Positions 6,762 to 8,490 of a stretch of DNA of 8,490 nucleotides are shown here, piece by piece. Each line of letters opens with the position of its first letter. The stretch's first letter is position 1. The DNA is from Bacteroidota bacterium. Its GTDB lineage: Bacteria > Bacteroidota > Bacteroidia > Chitinophagales > Chitinophagaceae. The DNA lies in contig JAEWJV010000216.1 in the NCBI GenBank assembly GCA_023386395.1, positions 1 to 8,490 on the forward strand. The letters are read 5' to 3'. The notes below the pieces were generated by a model that was given only the letters and a program-made list of their open reading frames with translations, was not told where the DNA came from and made no database searches. The position numbers and the translations under genes are program-made.

Positions 6762-7538
6762 TTATGCTTTTACACCCTGCATTGCGCTAATCATGTTTCC
6801 GTATATCTGGTTTAGCCTGCCAAGATTATTTGCAAGCGTTGCAATTTGCTCTTTCGCTTTTATTGCATCTGTTGCTGTTGTATTCATGGCATTGGAAGCT
6901 TCGTTCAGCTTTCCGTAAAACTGGTTAAGCGCTTTAAGATGATTATTGCTTTCCTGTAATTCCAACTCATAAATTGTATTTAAAGAAGACAGGTTCTTCG
7001 TTAAAACCTGTATTTGTTCATGAAATACTTTAGCGCCTTCAGAAGCATTGTTGAATGAGTTGGCTGAATTGGCCATGCCGGAATATGCGCTTTTAACTTC
7101 ATCGAGCGCCTGCGCTGCTTCTTTTGTTTTCTGGGTATAATCGCCGGTGGCTTTTACCACATCGCTTATTTCACCCATTTTTTCAACGGTAGTGCCCAGT
7201 TTTTGAAAGCCGGCGCTGAGCTTGCCCAGGTTGGCAGGTGTAATATCTGCTTCCTCAAGCATTTTCTCCATTGTTTTTAATGCAGGGTTTCCCTGTGGCA
7301 CTGCTGCTGCAGCACCCGCCAGTTTTACCTGATGATCATCTATAGCCGGGTAATACATATATAATATGCCATATACCAGGAATACTGCAGCTTCTGTGCC
7401 TAAACCCAGTTTCAGAAAGAAATCTGCTGATGCGGTATGTAATAATTTTTGTAATGCGCCCCATATAACAACTGCTGCTGCTATGGATACAAAGATGTCA
7501 ACGACTCTGCTAACTTTTGGAGGAATTGCGGCTGCCAT
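6762..7538 (-). CDS. gldL: Type IX secretion / gliding motility motor protein GldL (PorL)
   Basis: Proton-channel subunit of the GldLM motor. The 258 residues start with two membrane helices, about 12-33 and 45-63, joined by a short periplasmic loop; the remainder is cytoplasmic. The helix 1 motif GALQKLLH (Lys31, His34) corresponds to the conserved GALxKxxH of the family, and Glu49 in GLGTEAAVF corresponds to the membrane glutamate important for proton use in Flavobacterium johnsoniae GldL. Residues 85-258 are helical and probably coiled coil, with a spaced motif LN[TQ][IF]Y at 186-190, 204-208 and 242-246. It is the second gene of the visible operon, 52 bases after gldK and 39 before gldM. 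No Shine-Dalgarno sequence is present; the leader is A-rich (CAACAAAAAATAAATTT). Confidence 0.96.
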   Translation of the reverse strand: MAAAIPPKVSRVVDIFVSIAAAVVIWGALQKLLHTASADFFLKLGLGTEAAVFLVYGILYMYYPAIDDHQVKLAGAAAAVPQGNPALKTMEKMLEEADITPANLGKLSAGFQKLGTTVEKMGEISDVVKATGDYTQKTKEAAQALDEVKSAYSGMANSANSFNNASEGAKVFHEQIQVLTKNLSSLNTIYELELQESNNHLKALNQFYGKLNEASNAMNTTATDAIKAKEQIATLANNLGRLNQIYGNMISAMQGVKA

Positions 7539-7590
7539 AAATTTATTTTTTGTTGAAGGGTTTTACCTTTTTATATGATATTGAATTTTA

Positions 7591-8490
7591 CTATTTCCTA
7601 TACTGTGCCGGAAGATCGATAACACACCTGAACCCTATGTAAGATTTGGTGGTATCCTGGTATTCGTACTGGCGGGTGCTGGTTTGAAGATAAAAACCAA
7701 CATCCTTCCAGCTTCCGCCCCTTATTACCTTGCGTTTCATGCTTGGAGGATCGGTATCCAGCGCATTCCACTGAACATCCGGGTTCATGTCGTGCTGAAA
7801 ATTATACGAACCTTCATAAAACAAAGAATTTGTCCATTCAGAAACATTACCAGCCATATTATACAGGCCAAAATCGTTTGGCCAGTAGCTATCGGCCCTA
7901 ACTGTATAAAAACCACCGTCTTCCGGATAATTGCCGCGGCCCGGTTTAAAATTAGCCAGCAAACAGCCTTTCTTATTTCTTAAATAATAATTACCCCAGG
8001 GAAACATAGATTGTGTACGGCCACCTCTTGCTGCATATTCCCATTCTGCTTCCGAGGGCAGGCGGAAATCGCTTTCCGGCGCTTTTTTATGCCCTTCCAG
8101 ATAACTGTTGAGATAATGTGTGCGCCAGTGACAAAAAGCATTCGCCTGTTTCCAGTTTATACCTACTACCGGGTATTCGCCAAAAGAAGGATGGGCAAAA
8201 TACCTTTTGGTCATCGGCTCATTATAGGAATAAGAGAAATCCCTCATCCAGCATAGTGTATCGGGGTAAACTTTTTGATTATAGCGATAGATGAAATCTT
8301 TGCGGGGGCGGCCGGCATTTTCCCTTTTGGCTGCTTCTTTTAAATTAAAACCCTGAACATTGTAAACAATCATATCAGGGTCTATATCCATTTTACCATA
8401 TAACCTGTTATCAGGAGTAAGAATAAGGTCATTTAGTTTTTCAAGGGTTCCTTTATCGCCCCATTTAATAGAAGCGGCTCTTTTCCAATC
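7591..8490 (-). CDS. gldK: Type IX secretion / gliding motility lipoprotein GldK (PorK), C-terminal part
   Basis: Outer-membrane lipoprotein that builds the T9SS periplasmic ring with GldN. The C-terminal 299 residues are visible and the frame stays open to the right edge, so the lipoprotein signal and start lie outside. The ATG at 8391 is internal: the preceding codons read on sensibly (GTLEKLNDLILTPDNRLYGK). The fold is the formylglycine-generating-enzyme (FGE/sulfatase-modifying) domain. Counted from the edge, it shows PVVGINWKQANAFCHWR (107-123), FRLPSEAEWEYAARGG (142-157), NDFGLYNMAGNVSEW (205-219), RGGSWKD (257-263) and GFRCV (286-290). In GldK this domain is structural, with no known enzymatic role. 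The related gliding lipoprotein GldJ shares the domain, but the adjacent gldLMN order identifies GldK. It ends with two in-frame stops, TAGTAA. The operon promoter must lie beyond the window. Confidence 0.95.
   Translation of the reverse strand, partial: DWKRAASIKWGDKGTLEKLNDLILTPDNRLYGKMDIDPDMIVYNVQGFNLKEAAKRENAGRPRKDFIYRYNQKVYPDTLCWMRDFSYSYNEPMTKRYFAHPSFGEYPVVGINWKQANAFCHWRTHYLNSYLEGHKKAPESDFRLPSEAEWEYAARGGRTQSMFPWGNYYLRNKKGCLLANFKPGRGNYPEDGGFYTVRADSYWPNDFGLYNMAGNVSEWTNSLFYEGSYNFQHDMNPDVQWNALDTDPPSMKRKVIRGGSWKDVGFYLQTSTRQYEYQDTTKSYIGFRCVIDLPAQYRK

Noticed and set aside
7684..8256. Two + strand open frames opposite gldK
   Set aside because: Their translations show no domain features, and the opposite strand encodes clear FGE-domain motifs throughout.
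7591..8490. GldK as an active formylglycine-generating enzyme
   Set aside because: The fold is shared, but the gene order gldKLMN and the family assignment point to a structural T9SS lipoprotein; no sulfatase lies nearby.
1..8490. tRNA or rRNA genes, insertion sequences, CRISPR arrays, phage or defence genes
   Set aside because: No cloverleaf-like segments, terminal inverted repeats, transposase motifs or regularly spaced repeats were seen by eye, and almost all of the sequence is occupied by recognised genes.

Overview
The window reads as chromosomal DNA of a Bacteroidota bacterium, probably a Chitinophagaceae-like soil or freshwater lineage. The phylum follows from a gldKLMN cluster, which encodes the core of the type IX secretion system (T9SS) and gliding machinery and occurs only in Bacteroidota. 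Supporting signs are A/T-rich leaders without Shine-Dalgarno sequences before gldL, gldM and gldN, and a Bacteroidota-type TAnnTTTG promoter element in front of uvrC. The family-level placement is an inference from protein style, not from any search.

Left part, + strand (1-2086): the 3' portion of an ECF sigma factor gene runs in from the left edge. After 23 bases comes a 497-residue protein with a short soluble N-terminus, one membrane helix, a long linker and a beta-barrel-like C-terminus. The pair looks like one transcription unit: a regulator followed by a likely anti-sigma or envelope-sensing partner. A weak hairpin lies just downstream (2122-2153).

Middle part, + strand (2176-4016): uvrC, complete, encoding the nucleotide-excision-repair endonuclease subunit. 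A promoter-like TACTTTTG ends only 5 bases before its ATG, suggesting a leaderless or nearly leaderless mRNA. A strong GC-rich hairpin with a GAAA loop and a short T run follows the stop codon.

Right part, - strand (4109-8490): gldK (3' part only, runs off the right edge), gldL, gldM and gldN in that transcription order, with gaps of 52, 39 and 10 bases. GldL (two inner-membrane helices plus a cytoplasmic coiled coil) and GldM (one helix plus a four-domain periplasmic shaft) form the proton-driven motor. GldK (lipoprotein) and GldN (secreted periplasmic protein) form the ring complex under the outer membrane. The operon converges on uvrC, and the 123-base gap between them holds two hairpins, one suited to each direction.

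Most of the window is conserved core biology. The least understood element is the envelope-spanning partner of the ECF sigma factor at 593-2086. I found no RNA genes, insertion sequences, CRISPR arrays or signs of recent transfer.
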